Shown piece after piece: positions 9,716 to 17,294 of a DNA stretch of 64,000 bases. A model generated the notes under the pieces. That model did not search any database, was not told the DNA's origin, and saw nothing but the letters and a program-made list of their open reading frames with translations. Origin of the DNA: Roseomonas gilardii subsp. gilardii (GTDB lineage: Bacteria > Pseudomonadota > Alphaproteobacteria > Acetobacterales > Acetobacteraceae). Numbering within the stretch: the stretch's first letter is position 1; each line of letters opens with the position of its first letter. The stretch lies in contig NZ_CP095554.1 of assembly GCF_023078375.1 (NCBI RefSeq), positions 1,178,001 through 1,242,000 on the forward strand, written 5' to 3'. A program made the translations under genes and the position numbers.

Positions 9716-10510
9716 TCAGCCCGGCGCCGGGCTCAGGATGTGCCCCGCCTGCGCCAGCAGTGCCGGGTCGCCCACGGCGATCACCGTGCCGTCGCCCTCC
9801 AGCGTCAACGGCCGTCCCTTCCAGTCGGTGACACGCCCGCCCGCCCCTTCCACGATGGGCACCAGCGCCGCCCAGTCCCAGGGTTTCATCGTGGAATCCA
9901 CCACCACGTCGATCAGCCCCAGCGCCAGCAGGCCATAGCTGTAGCAGTCACCGCCCCAGCTCACCCGCCGCACCGCGCCGCAGAGCCCGTCCCGCGCCGC
10001 GTATTCCTCCGGCCGGAAGATCGTGGGGCTGGTCATCGCCAGCTCCGCCGCCGACAGCTCCGGACAGGCCCGGCACCCCGCCACCCCGCCGAAAGGCCCG
10101 CGGAACTCCGTCCGCCGTCCGGTGATCCCGGTCCAGCGCTCCCCCGTCGCCGGCTGGTCGATGATCCCCAGCACCGGCCTGCCCCGGTGCAGCAGCCCGA
10201 TCAGCGTGCCGAAGAGCGGCCGCCCGGTGACGAAGGCCCGCGTCCCGTCGATCGGGTCCAGCACCCAGACCCATTCGGCATCCGGGCGCACGGAGCCATG
10301 CTCCTCCCCGATCACCCCATGCTCCGGGAAGGCGGTCAGCAGATGCTCGCGCAGCACCAGCTCCGCCCGCCGGTCCGCCTCGGTCACCGGGCTGGCGTCG
10401 CCCTTGGCCTCCACCAGCAGCGCCGAGCGGAAGAGCGGCCGGATCACCGCCCCCGCCAGGTCGGCACCCGCCTGCGCGGCGGCCAGGAAGCTCTCGGGAG
10501 GCACGGGCAT
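9716..10510 (-). CDS. hisN: Inositol monophosphatase family protein, probable histidinol-phosphatase
   Basis: A 264-residue Mg2+-dependent, Li+-sensitive-type phosphatase. It has the metal-binding Glu pair in FPEHGVIGEE (residues 69-70), the family signature WVLDPIDGTRAFVTGRP (Asp and Asp of DPIDGT, 85-90) and the C-terminal KPWDWAALVPIVEGAGG containing the third metal Asp. The form DPIDGTRAF-TGRP is that of the HisN branch, which dephosphorylates L-histidinol phosphate in histidine synthesis; general inositol-phosphatase activity remains possible. The Met at 10510 is chosen because upstream in-frame sequence overlaps the cytochrome c gene in the wrong frame. Confidence 0.85.
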   Translation of the reverse strand: MPVPPESFLAAAQAGADLAGAVIRPLFRSALLVEAKGDASPVTEADRRAELVLREHLLTAFPEHGVIGEEHGSVRPDAEWVWVLDPIDGTRAFVTGRPLFGTLIGLLHRGRPVLGIIDQPATGERWTGITGRRTEFRGPFGGVAGCRACPELSAAELAMTSPTIFRPEEYAARDGLCGAVRRVSWGGDCYSYGLLALGLIDVVVDSTMKPWDWAALVPIVEGAGGRVTDWKGRPLTLEGDGTVIAVGDPALLAQAGHILSPAPG

Positions 10511-10521
10511 GTCCGGCACCG

Positions 10522-11064
10522 TCAGGGGGTGGGGAGGGGAGGCGGGTTGTCCGACAGCGTCCGCAGATAGGCCAGCACATCCGCCCGCTGCTGCGCGTTG
10601 CTCAGCCCGGCGAAGGCCATGCGCGTGCCCGGCATCGCCTTGGCCGGCGCCGAGATGAAGCGGTTGATCGCCTCGTAGTCCCAGACCTTGTCGGCCAGCG
10701 CCTTGTTCGCCGGGGAGTAGTTGAAGCCCGCCTCCGCCGCGTGGTGCCGCCCGATGATGCCGTACAGATTCGGCCCCACCCCGTTGCGCCCGTTGTTCTC
10801 GAAGATATGGCAGGCCCCGCATTGCCGCTGCACCAGGGTCTTGCCCGTATCCGCATTGGCATTGGCCAGCAGCGGCGCGATGGGGGGCACCTCATAGGGC
10901 GCGGGGGCCGCCGCCCCGGCCTCGGCCGGCGCATCGCCGATCTGGATCGCCGGCTTCTCCAGCCGCTGCGGGGAAACGACGACACTGCCGATGAAGCCGG
11001 CCACTCCGAAGACGACGCCCGCCGTCAGGATCGCCGCAAACGCCTTGTTCCCCTCCAGGCTCAT
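10522..11064 (-). CDS. Membrane-anchored c-type cytochrome (CycM/c552-like)
   Basis: A 180-residue protein with an N-terminal uncleaved-type membrane anchor (AFAAILTAGVVFGVAGFIGSVVV, about residues 8-30), a Pro/Ala linker, and one class I cytochrome c domain. Haem attachment is CGACH (Cys82, Cys85, His86), and the Met axial ligand is in PGTRMAF (Met149). VGPNLYGIIGR and NKALADKVWDYEAINRFI are typical of the c2/c552 group. It probably shuttles electrons between the bc1 complex and a terminal oxidase on the periplasmic face. It ends 11 bases before the phosphatase gene and is likely cotranscribed with it. Confidence 0.9.
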   Translation of the reverse strand: MSLEGNKAFAAILTAGVVFGVAGFIGSVVVSPQRLEKPAIQIGDAPAEAGAAAPAPYEVPPIAPLLANANADTGKTLVQRQCGACHIFENNGRNGVGPNLYGIIGRHHAAEAGFNYSPANKALADKVWDYEAINRFISAPAKAMPGTRMAFAGLSNAQQRADVLAYLRTLSDNPPPLPTP

Positions 11065-11309
11065 CGCCCCGTCGTTCCCTTCTTATCGTTTTTCCGCGCC
11101 CGCGGGCCGTCGTCCAGTGGCGCAAAGGCCCAGCCCCGCCCAAGCTCCGGCAGGCCCCCCGGCCGCCCCGGCACGGCCTCCATCGGGAGGGCCTGGGGAA
11201 TCGGCCGGACGGCATGCGCGGAACCCGTTCAGGCCATAGGTTTGCGCCTGTTCCCCGGCTCCATTACAAGCGCCTGGACCTTAATCGCCCAAGGCTCGTC
11301 TCACAACCC

Positions 11310-12056
11310 GTGCGCCCGCTCGTCCTGATCCCGGCCCGGATGGCCTCCACCCGCCTGCCGGACAAGCCTCTCGCCGACATCCATGGCAAGCCGATGATCG
11401 TCCACGTCCTCGACCGGGCGCGGGAGGCCGATATCGGCCCGGTCGCCGTCGCCTGCGACAGGCCCGAGATCGCCGAGGCCGTCCGCGCCGCCGGCGGCAC
11501 CGCCATCCTGGTCGCCGACGACGTGCCCTCCGGCACGGATCGCATCAACCTCGCCCTCGCCACCATCGACCCGGTGGGGGCGCATGACGTGGTGGTGAAC
11601 CTCCAGGGCGACCTGCCCACCATGCCGCCGGACATGCTGCGCGCCGTGCTCGCGCCGCTGGCCGACCAGCGCGTCGATATCGGCACCCTCGTCGCCCCGA
11701 TCACCGATCCCGGGGAAGCCGCCGCCCCCTCCGTGGTCAAGGTCGCCTGCGCCTTCCCGCGCGGCGTCGCCGTCGCGCCCGCCCTCTATTTCTCGCGCAA
11801 CATCATCCCCTCCGGCGAAGGGCCGCACTGGCACCATATCGGCGTCTACGCCTATCGCCGCCCGGCGCTCGCCCGCTTCGTCGCCCTGCCCGAGGGCGCG
11901 CTGGAGAAGCGCGAGAAGCTGGAGCAACTCCGCGCCCTGGAGGCCGGGATGCGCATCGGCGTGGTCCGCGTCGATCACGCCCCCTTCGGCGTGGACACCC
12001 CAGCCGACCTCGAACGGGCCCGCAGGACCCTCGCATCCGGGAGCCAGGCTGCATGA
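11310..12056 (+). CDS. kdsB: 3-deoxy-manno-octulosonate cytidylyltransferase (CMP-Kdo synthetase)
   Basis: A 248-residue cytoplasmic enzyme that activates Kdo with CTP for lipopolysaccharide core assembly. It shows the nucleotidyltransferase start LVLIPARMASTRLPDKPLADI, VAVACDRPEIAEAVRAAGG, PSGTDRINLALA, VVVNLQGDLPTMPPD, the HHIGVYAYRRPALARFVALP segment, and the LEKREKLEQLRALE and GVDTPADLERAR signatures near the C-terminus. I choose the GTG at 11310 because it gives VRPLVLIPAR and the usual family length of about 248. A Met at 11214 would add an unconserved leader. It overlaps pheA by four bases. Confidence 0.92.
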   Translation: MRPLVLIPARMASTRLPDKPLADIHGKPMIVHVLDRAREADIGPVAVACDRPEIAEAVRAAGGTAILVADDVPSGTDRINLALATIDPVGAHDVVVNLQGDLPTMPPDMLRAVLAPLADQRVDIGTLVAPITDPGEAAAPSVVKVACAFPRGVAVAPALYFSRNIIPSGEGPHWHHIGVYAYRRPALARFVALPEGALEKREKLEQLRALEAGMRIGVVRVDHAPFGVDTPADLERARRTLASGSQAA

Positions 12057-12907
12057 GCCAGACCATCGCCTTCCAGGGCATGCCGGGGGCCTATTCCGAC
12101 CTCGCCTGCCGCGCCGCCTATCCGGGCTGGACCACGCTGCCCTGCCCCTCCTTCGAGGCCGCCATGGCCGCGGTGCGGGAGGGCAGGGCCGATCTCGCCA
12201 TGCTCCCCTGCGAGAACAGCCTGGCCGGCCGCGTCCCCGACATCCACCGCCTGCTGCCCGATTCGGGCCTGCATGTGGTGGGTGAGCATTTCGAGCGCGT
12301 CGAGCACTGCCTGATGGCCCCGAAGGGCGCCACCCTGGACAGCCTGAAGCGCATCCACAGCCACCCCGTGGCGCTCGGCCAGATCCTCGACCTGCTGCGC
12401 GAGACCGGCCTGCAGGCGGTGATCGAGGCCGACACCGCCGGCGCCGCCCAGCTCGTCGCCCAGCGCGGCGGCATCGAGGACGCCGCCGTCGCCTCCTCCC
12501 TCGCCGCTGAGCTCTACGGCCTCGACATCCTCCGCCGCAACGTCGAGGACGCGGCCCACAACACCACCCGCTTCTACGTCATGTCGCGCGAGGCAACCCT
12601 GCCGCCGCCGGACACGCCCGGCTGCGTCACCACCCTGGTCTTCCGCACCCGCAGCGTCCCCGCCGCGCTCTACAAGGCACTCGGCGGCTTCGCCACCAAT
12701 GGCGTGAACATCACCAAGCTCGAATCCTACATGCTCGACGGCCGCTTCGCCTCGACGCAGTTCCTCTGCGACGTGGACGGCCATCCCGACAGCCCGCCGC
12801 TGCAACGCGCTTTCGAGGAACTGCGCTACTTCTCGCGCCAGATGCACGTTCTCGGCGCCTATCCCGGCCATGCCTATCGCCGGCAGCAGGAAGAGGCTCC
12901 GCTATAA
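12053..12907 (+). CDS. pheA: Prephenate dehydratase
   Basis: A 284-residue monofunctional prephenate dehydratase, converting prephenate to phenylpyruvate for phenylalanine synthesis. The catalytic domain begins IAFQGMPGAYSDLACRAAYP and has the motifs LAMLPCENSLAGRVPDIHRLL and DAAVASSLAAELYGLDIL. The conserved NTTRFYVMSRE carries the key Thr-Arg-Phe. A C-terminal ACT domain follows (TTLVFRTRSVPAALYKAL, NITKLESYMLDGRFASTQF), the phenylalanine-binding allosteric site. There is no chorismate mutase fusion. The ATG overlaps the kdsB stop codon (ATGA), so the two genes are translationally coupled, as commonly found in alphaproteobacteria. Confidence 0.95.
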   Translation: MSQTIAFQGMPGAYSDLACRAAYPGWTTLPCPSFEAAMAAVREGRADLAMLPCENSLAGRVPDIHRLLPDSGLHVVGEHFERVEHCLMAPKGATLDSLKRIHSHPVALGQILDLLRETGLQAVIEADTAGAAQLVAQRGGIEDAAVASSLAAELYGLDILRRNVEDAAHNTTRFYVMSREATLPPPDTPGCVTTLVFRTRSVPAALYKALGGFATNGVNITKLESYMLDGRFASTQFLCDVDGHPDSPPLQRAFEELRYFSRQMHVLGAYPGHAYRRQQEEAPL

Positions 12908-13077
12908 GACATAAGCCCGGCCAAATATTCATATCCGAGCCGGATTCCTGCCTTCCGCCTGCATCCGGAATGCTCCACAAGAACCGCAGGCGCATCCAGG
13001 CTGGTGAATATTCTTCCCGGTCCTGACGCGCAGCCTATTTCTTGAGACGCCCTTGAGACGCAGGAGCAGCGGCCCGC

Positions 13078-13884
13078 ATGGATCTCGCCACTATTCTTCC
13101 GGCCCTGCTAATGGGGATCGTGGAGGGGCTGACCGAATTCCTGCCCATCTCCTCCACCGGCCACCTGATCCTGCTCAGCGACCTGATCGGCTTCCAGGGC
13201 CCGCCCGGCAAGACCTTCGAGATCGTCATCCAGCTCGGCGCCATCCTGGCCGTCATCGTCGTCTACTGGCGTGACCTCATCGCCATGGCCACCGGTTTCT
13301 GGGTTCCGCGCTCGCGCGAACGCTACGCGGTGGTCAACCTGATCCTCGCCTTCATCCCGGCGATGGTGCTCGGCGCCCTGCTGCACAAGACCATCACCGA
13401 GGTCCTGTTCAACCCCTATGTCGTCTGCTTCGCCCTGATCATCGGCGGCGTCGCGCTCATCATCATCGAACGCAACCGCCCCAAGCCGAACATCCACTCC
13501 ATCGCGGAAATCGGCCCGCTCTCCGCCCTGCTGATCGGCTTCGGCCAGGTGCTCGCCATGATCCCCGGCACCAGCCGCTCCGGCGCCACCATCATCTTCG
13601 CCCTGCTCTTCGGCGTGGAACGCAAGGCAGCGGCCGAGTTCTCCTTCCTCCTCGCCATCCCCACCATGCTCGCCGCCACGGTCTACAGCCTCTACAAGGC
13701 CCGCGCCGAGCTCGCTGTCGGCGACATCAGCGAGATCGCGATCGGCTTCGCCGCCGCCTTCGTCGTGGCGCTGCTGGTGGTCCGCTGGGTGATCCGCCAC
13801 ATCAGCCGCATGGGCTTCCAGCCCTTCGGCTGGTACCGCATCGCCCTCGGCCTCGTGATGCTGGCGCTCCTCGGCCTGCGCTGA
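13078..13884 (+). CDS. uppP: Undecaprenyl-diphosphatase (BacA/UppP)
   Basis: A 268-residue integral membrane enzyme that dephosphorylates undecaprenyl diphosphate to recycle the lipid carrier of peptidoglycan synthesis. It also confers bacitracin tolerance. It has both family signatures: GIVEGLTEFLPISSTGHLIL near the N-terminus, with catalytic Glu and the SSTGH loop, and MIPGTSRSGATIIFALL mid-protein. Eight or so hydrophobic segments run through the chain, and length matches the family (about 270). It lies 170 bases downstream of pheA and is preceded by a possible structured leader. Confidence 0.95.
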   Translation: MDLATILPALLMGIVEGLTEFLPISSTGHLILLSDLIGFQGPPGKTFEIVIQLGAILAVIVVYWRDLIAMATGFWVPRSRERYAVVNLILAFIPAMVLGALLHKTITEVLFNPYVVCFALIIGGVALIIIERNRPKPNIHSIAEIGPLSALLIGFGQVLAMIPGTSRSGATIIFALLFGVERKAAAEFSFLLAIPTMLAATVYSLYKARAELAVGDISEIAIGFAAAFVVALLVVRWVIRHISRMGFQPFGWYRIALGLVMLALLGLR

Positions 13885-13971
13885 GGAACTACCCTCGGGG
13901 GAAACACCTGCGCTAGGCTCGCCCGGAAGTGGCGCCGGGCGCCACGACAGGAAAGTCTCCCCCGAGGTCCC

Positions 13972-14451
13972 ATGCGCCGCATCGCCGCTCTCGCGCTTCC
14001 CGCCCTGCTGCTGGCCGGGTTCGTGCCGGGTCCCGCCAGCGCCCAGATGTGGCCGAACGATGTCGGCCCACGCCGCGACATGCTGGAACTCGCCCTCCAG
14101 CCCTTGCAGCGCTTTCAGCCCCCACCTTCCATCGCGCCCGCCGCAGCCATCCCGCCGCCACCCGTGGCGCCCCTGCCGGTCTGGACCCAGCCCGTGCCGG
14201 CACAACCCGCCCGCACCGCGCCACGCCGCGTCGCCCGCAGCACGCCGCCCCGCACACCCCCGCAGGCCCAACAGCCCCAGCCATCCGCCGCCGCGATCGG
14301 CGATCTGGAGCAGCGCCTCGCCGGGCGCGAAAAGCAGCTCGAGGAAATGCGCCGCCAGATAGAGACGGACCGGCGCAGCCTCCAGGCCCTGCGCTCCACT
14401 TCGGACAATGGCGCAAAGCCCGCGGCGAGCGTGTCTTCCACAATACAGTGA
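13972..14451 (+). CDS. Secreted proline-rich protein with C-terminal coiled coil, function unknown
   Basis: A 159-residue protein with a clear Sec signal peptide (MRRIAALALPALLLAG...GPASAQM, cleavage after ASA). A Pro/Ala-rich extended segment follows (about residues 45-105). A predicted charged coiled coil comes next, IGDLEQRLAGREKQLEEM and RRQIETDRRSLQALR, before a short tail. It may be a periplasmic spacer or scaffold protein. No enzymatic motif is visible and I do not recognise a named family. The start is preceded by GAGGTCCC, a reasonable ribosome-binding site. It stands between uppP and a small lipoprotein gene. Confidence 0.65.
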   Translation: MRRIAALALPALLLAGFVPGPASAQMWPNDVGPRRDMLELALQPLQRFQPPPSIAPAAAIPPPPVAPLPVWTQPVPAQPARTAPRRVARSTPPRTPPQAQQPQPSAAAIGDLEQRLAGREKQLEEMRRQIETDRRSLQALRSTSDNGAKPAASVSSTIQ

Positions 14452-14567
14452 TGCCAAAAAGTGACGGCCTCATCTCTTTCCGTGGTAGCAACCAGAGCCG
14501 TTGTCTGTTCTTGCTTGTAACAGGCGGATCGTCACGATTCGTCCAGAAGAACCAGGGAGTATGCGGG

Positions 14568-14965
14568 ATGAATGCCCGTCTTTTCTTTGCCCTTCCCCTG
14601 CTCGCCGCGGTCGCGGCCTGCGCCAGCAGCCCTCCCCCCCGCCGCCGCCGGCGCCCGCTCCCGTCGTTGAGGCCCCGGCCTTCCCGCCCGGCCTCGACGG
14701 CGTCTACACCGGCTACGCCGTGGCCAACCAGCGCGCCTGCCGTCCCGCCCGCGTGGCGGTGACCAGCACCGTCGCCAACGGTCAGGCCGTGTTCCGCTGG
14801 TTCCGCCGTGCCGAGGTCGAGACCAAGATCCACGCCGATGGCGGCGTCGATTACCTGTTCGATGGTGGCCAGACCACCGGCACCTTCGCCCCCGGCACCT
14901 TCACCGGCAAGGCTGTGACGCAGAGCGGCGCCTGCACCTACACGCTCACGCTGAAGCGCTCGTAA
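14568..14965 (+). CDS. Small outer-membrane-type lipoprotein, apparent frameshift in C run
   Basis: The start at 14568 encodes MNARLFFALPLLAAVAACASS, a textbook lipoprotein signal with lipobox VAAC, and has AGGGAG nine bases upstream. The rest of the protein (APAPVVEAPAFPPGLDGVY, then a beta-rich domain ending TLTLKRS) is in the next frame. Restoring one C in the run at 14634-14640 fuses the two as ACASSPPPP then PPAPAPVVEAP, giving a protein of about 130 residues. An alternative uninterrupted frame from an ATG at 14561 lacks a signal peptide and has poor ribosome-binding spacing. The small domain recurs as an unnamed periplasmic fold; function is unknown. Confidence 0.6.
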
Positions 14966-14995
14966 CCCCCGCACGCCTCCGGGCCGCGGAACGGG

Positions 14996-15028
14996 AAAGG
15001 GCGGCCGGGAAAACCGGCCGCCCTTTTT
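14996..15028. terminator. Bidirectional Rho-independent terminator
   Basis: A perfect 13-bp stem (AAAGGGCGGCCGG pairing with CCGGCCGCCCTTT, loop GAAAA) runs from 14996 to 15026 and is followed by T residues on the plus strand. The AAA at its base gives a T run on the minus strand too. It sits between the convergent lipoprotein gene and CoA-transferase operon, so it can end both transcripts. Confidence 0.85.
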
Positions 15029-15106
15029 CATGCCCCATCACTCTCCCGTCAGGGGAGGCGGCACCGCCATTCCGGCGGCCTCCGCCAGCCCCTGCCGGCG
15101 AGGCTC

Positions 15107-15757
15107 TCAGCCAGCGAGGCCGGACGCCACCGTGTAGTCCGCCTCGGTCTTGCCGCGCACCTCATCAAGGGTCACGCCCGGCGCCAGCTCGATCAGCTCC
15201 ATCTTCCCCGCCTCCTTGTCGATGGAGAAGACGGCGAGCTCGGTGATCACCAGATCCACCACACCCTTGCCGGTGAGCGGCAGGTTGCAGCTGTGCAGCA
15301 GCTTCGGCGCGCCCTTGGCGGTGTGCTCCATCAGCACCACCACGCGCTTCACGCCGGCGACGAGGTCCATCGCCCCGCCCATGCCCTTCACCATCTTCCC
15401 CGGCACCATCCAGTTCGCCAGGTCCCCATTCTCCGCCACCTGCAGCGCACCCAGCACCGACAGGTCGATATGCCCGCCGCGGATCATCGCGAAACTGTCG
15501 GCGGAGGAGAAGAAGGAGGTGGTCGGCAGCGCCGTCACGGTCTGCTTGCCGGCATTGATCAGGTCCGGGTCCTCCTCGCCCTCATAGGGGAAGGGGCCCA
15601 TGCCCAGCATGCCGTTCTCGCTCTGCAACTGGACGTTCACACCCTCCGGGATGTGGTTCGCCACCAGCGTCGGGATGCCGATCCCGAGATTCACGTAGAA
15701 ACCGTCCTCAAGCTCGCGGGCGGCGCGCGCCGCCATCTCGTCGCGGGTCCAGGGCAT
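15107..15757 (-). CDS. scoB: 3-oxoacid CoA-transferase subunit B
   Basis: A 216-residue beta subunit of a succinyl-CoA:3-ketoacid (or acetoacetyl) CoA-transferase. The catalytic Glu is in [39 protein letters not shown] at the N-terminus and [22 protein letters not shown] further on are family signatures, as is [20 protein letters not shown]. It moves CoA between succinate and a 3-oxoacid, linking ketone-body or short-chain acid metabolism to the TCA cycle. It is transcribed just after subunit A with a 12-base gap. The exact acid substrate is not determined by sequence. Confidence 0.93.
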   Translation of the reverse strand: MPWTRDEMAARAARELEDGFYVNLGIGIPTLVANHIPEGVNVQLQSENGMLGMGPFPYEGEEDPDLINAGKQTVTALPTTSFFSSADSFAMIRGGHIDLSVLGALQVAENGDLANWMVPGKMVKGMGGAMDLVAGVKRVVVLMEHTAKGAPKLLHSCNLPLTGKGVVDLVITELAVFSIDKEAGKMELIELAPGVTLDEVRGKTEADYTVASGLAG

Positions 15758-15769
15758 CGTCGCGTCTCC

Positions 15770-16519
15770 TCAGGCGGTGGCGGGGTCGGAACCGGCGGCG
15801 GCGGAAGCCGTCCCGCCGCGCTTGCGCACGGTGCGCTGCTCGATCCGCTTCTCGTAGCCCGCGGGCAGCTTCACGATCCGCTGCACATAGATCCCCGGCG
15901 TGTGGATCTGGTCCGGGTCGATCTCCCCGGGCTCCACCAGCTCCTCCACCTGCACCACCGTCACCTTGGCGGCGGTCGCCATCATCGGGTTGAAGTTCCG
16001 CGCCGTCTTGCGGAAGACAAGGTTGCCCTCGGTATCCGCCTTCCAGGCATGGACGAGCGCGAGATCGGCGAAGATCCCCCGTTCCATCACATAGTCATGA
16101 CCGTCGAAGTTCCGCACCTCCTTGCCCTCGGCCACCGCGGTGCCGACGCCGGTGCGGGTGAAGAAGGCCGGGATGCCCGCCCCGCCCGCGCGGATGCGCT
16201 CGGCCAGCGTCCCCTGCGGGTTGAACTCGATCTCCAGCTCCCCGGCCAGGTACTGCCGCGCAAACTCGGCATTCTCGCCGACATAGGAGGAGATCATTTT
16301 GCGGATCTGCCGCGTCTCCAGCAGCAGCCCCAACCCCGCCCCGTCGATGCCCGCATTGTTGGACACGACCGTCAGGTCCCTCGCGCCGCTGTCCCGCACC
16401 GCCTCGATCAGCGCCGCCGGAATGCCGCAAAGCCCGAAGCCACCGGAATGGATCAGCATCCCGTCATGCAGCAACCCGTCCAGCGCCGCCGCCGGACTGT
16501 CGTAAACCTTTCTGCTCAT
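15770..16519 (-). CDS. scoA: 3-oxoacid CoA-transferase subunit A
   Basis: A 249-residue alpha subunit partnering the adjacent subunit B. It begins MSRKVYDSPAAALDGLLHDG, then shows GFGLCGIPAALIEAVRDSGARDL, VVSNNAGIDGAGLGLLL, SSYVGENAEFARQYLAGELE and the GTLAERIRAGGAGIPAFFTRTGVGT signature, all characteristic of SCOT/AtoD-type alpha subunits. I choose the Met at 16519; upstream in-frame sequence crosses the tRNA region and is not conserved. It is the first gene of a two-gene operon. Confidence 0.93.
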   Translation of the reverse strand: MSRKVYDSPAAALDGLLHDGMLIHSGGFGLCGIPAALIEAVRDSGARDLTVVSNNAGIDGAGLGLLLETRQIRKMISSYVGENAEFARQYLAGELEIEFNPQGTLAERIRAGGAGIPAFFTRTGVGTAVAEGKEVRNFDGHDYVMERGIFADLALVHAWKADTEGNLVFRKTARNFNPMMATAAKVTVVQVEELVEPGEIDPDQIHTPGIYVQRIVKLPAGYEKRIEQRTVRKRGGTASAAAGSDPATA

Positions 16520-16674
16520 TCCCACTCCCTGGCCTCTGCCCGGCCCCGTGCGCTGGCCCATTGCCCTGCGGATTTCGCGGCACGGTAATCCGTCGCGCGC
16601 ATGTTTTAAAGTCACGGTAGGGGGCTTGCGGGGGTCTGCGGACGCGGCTAAAAGCCCGTTCACCGCAGCACGGC

Positions 16675-16750
16675 GGGGCCATAGCTCAGTTGGGAGAGCG
16701 CCTGAATGGCATTCAGGAGGTCGTCGGTTCGATTCCGATTGGCTCCACCA
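16675..16750 (+). tRNA. tRNA-Ala (anticodon GGC)
   Basis: A 76-base cloverleaf with encoded CCA. The acceptor stem GGGGCCA pairs with TGGCTCC and contains the G3-U70 wobble that is the alanine identity element. The D arm has AGCTCAGTTGGGAGAGC, the anticodon stem CCTGA/TCAGG encloses ATGGCAT with anticodon GGC, and the T arm contains GGTTCGATTCC. It reads GCC/GCU codons. A strong terminator follows immediately. Confidence 0.97.
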
Positions 16751-16754
16751 TGAC

Positions 16755-16792
16755 GAGGGGTTTCCGGAAACGGAAACCCCTCGAGCCTTTTT
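16755..16792 (+). terminator. Rho-independent terminator of tRNA-Ala
   Basis: A perfect 12-bp stem, GAGGGGTTTCCG (16755-16766) with CGGAAACCCCTC (16771-16782), closes a GAAA tetraloop. It is followed by GAGCC and a run of five T. Confidence 0.9.
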
Positions 16793-16867
16793 CGGCCCCC
16801 ACTCACGCGCCGCCATCGCAGCCGGGTCCCCGCCAGGAACCTCCGCCCAGACCGCGGCAGCCCCGCT

Positions 16868-17242
16868 TCAGCTCAGGCTGACCACCCGCCAGGCATGCTC
16901 CTGCCCGTCCGCCTCCACGATCGTGACATTCTCGCCGGGCCGCAGCCGCGCCCGCAACTGCATCACCGCATGCAGCGGCGCATCCATCGCGGCCGAAGCC
17001 TGCCCGCCCTGCCCGAAGAAGCGCAGCGCCCAGCCCATGTCCTCGTCATACTGCACATCCCCCTCCGTCAGGCCCTCGCCCGGCCAGAGGCGCCGCGCCG
17101 GCCAGGGATTCGGGTCCGCATGCCAGGCCTCGGGGGAGGGGAGCCCGTCCGGCCCCAGGGTCAGCGTGATCTCATAGCGATGGTCGCGGCTTCCTTCCGG
17201 AAGGCTCGCCCCGCCACTCGGGGAGAGGATCAGCAGGGCCAA
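16868..17242 (-). CDS. Hypothetical protein downstream of kup
   Basis: A 124-residue soluble protein without signal peptide or membrane helix. The sequence is rich in Trp and acidic residues (YEITLTLGPDGLPSPEAWHA, MGWALRFFGQGGQASAAMD, RLRPGENVTIVEADGQEHAW) and looks like a small beta-rich domain. I do not recognise a family. It begins 52 bases after the kup stop codon on the same strand, so it may be cotranscribed with the potassium transporter. No evidence links them functionally. Confidence 0.6.
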   Translation of the reverse strand: MALLILSPSGGASLPEGSRDHRYEITLTLGPDGLPSPEAWHADPNPWPARRLWPGEGLTEGDVQYDEDMGWALRFFGQGGQASAAMDAPLHAVMQLRARLRPGENVTIVEADGQEHAWRVVSLS

Positions 17243-17294
17243 ATGCCACCTCCTTCAGCGGATCGCGGCGGCCGAGGCCCCCAGCCAAGGGGGC

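Noticed and set aside
16675-16750. tRNA-Ala as the integration site of a mobile element
   Set aside because: The flanks are ordinary chromosomal genes and a terminator. No integrase or repeated tRNA 3' end is nearby.
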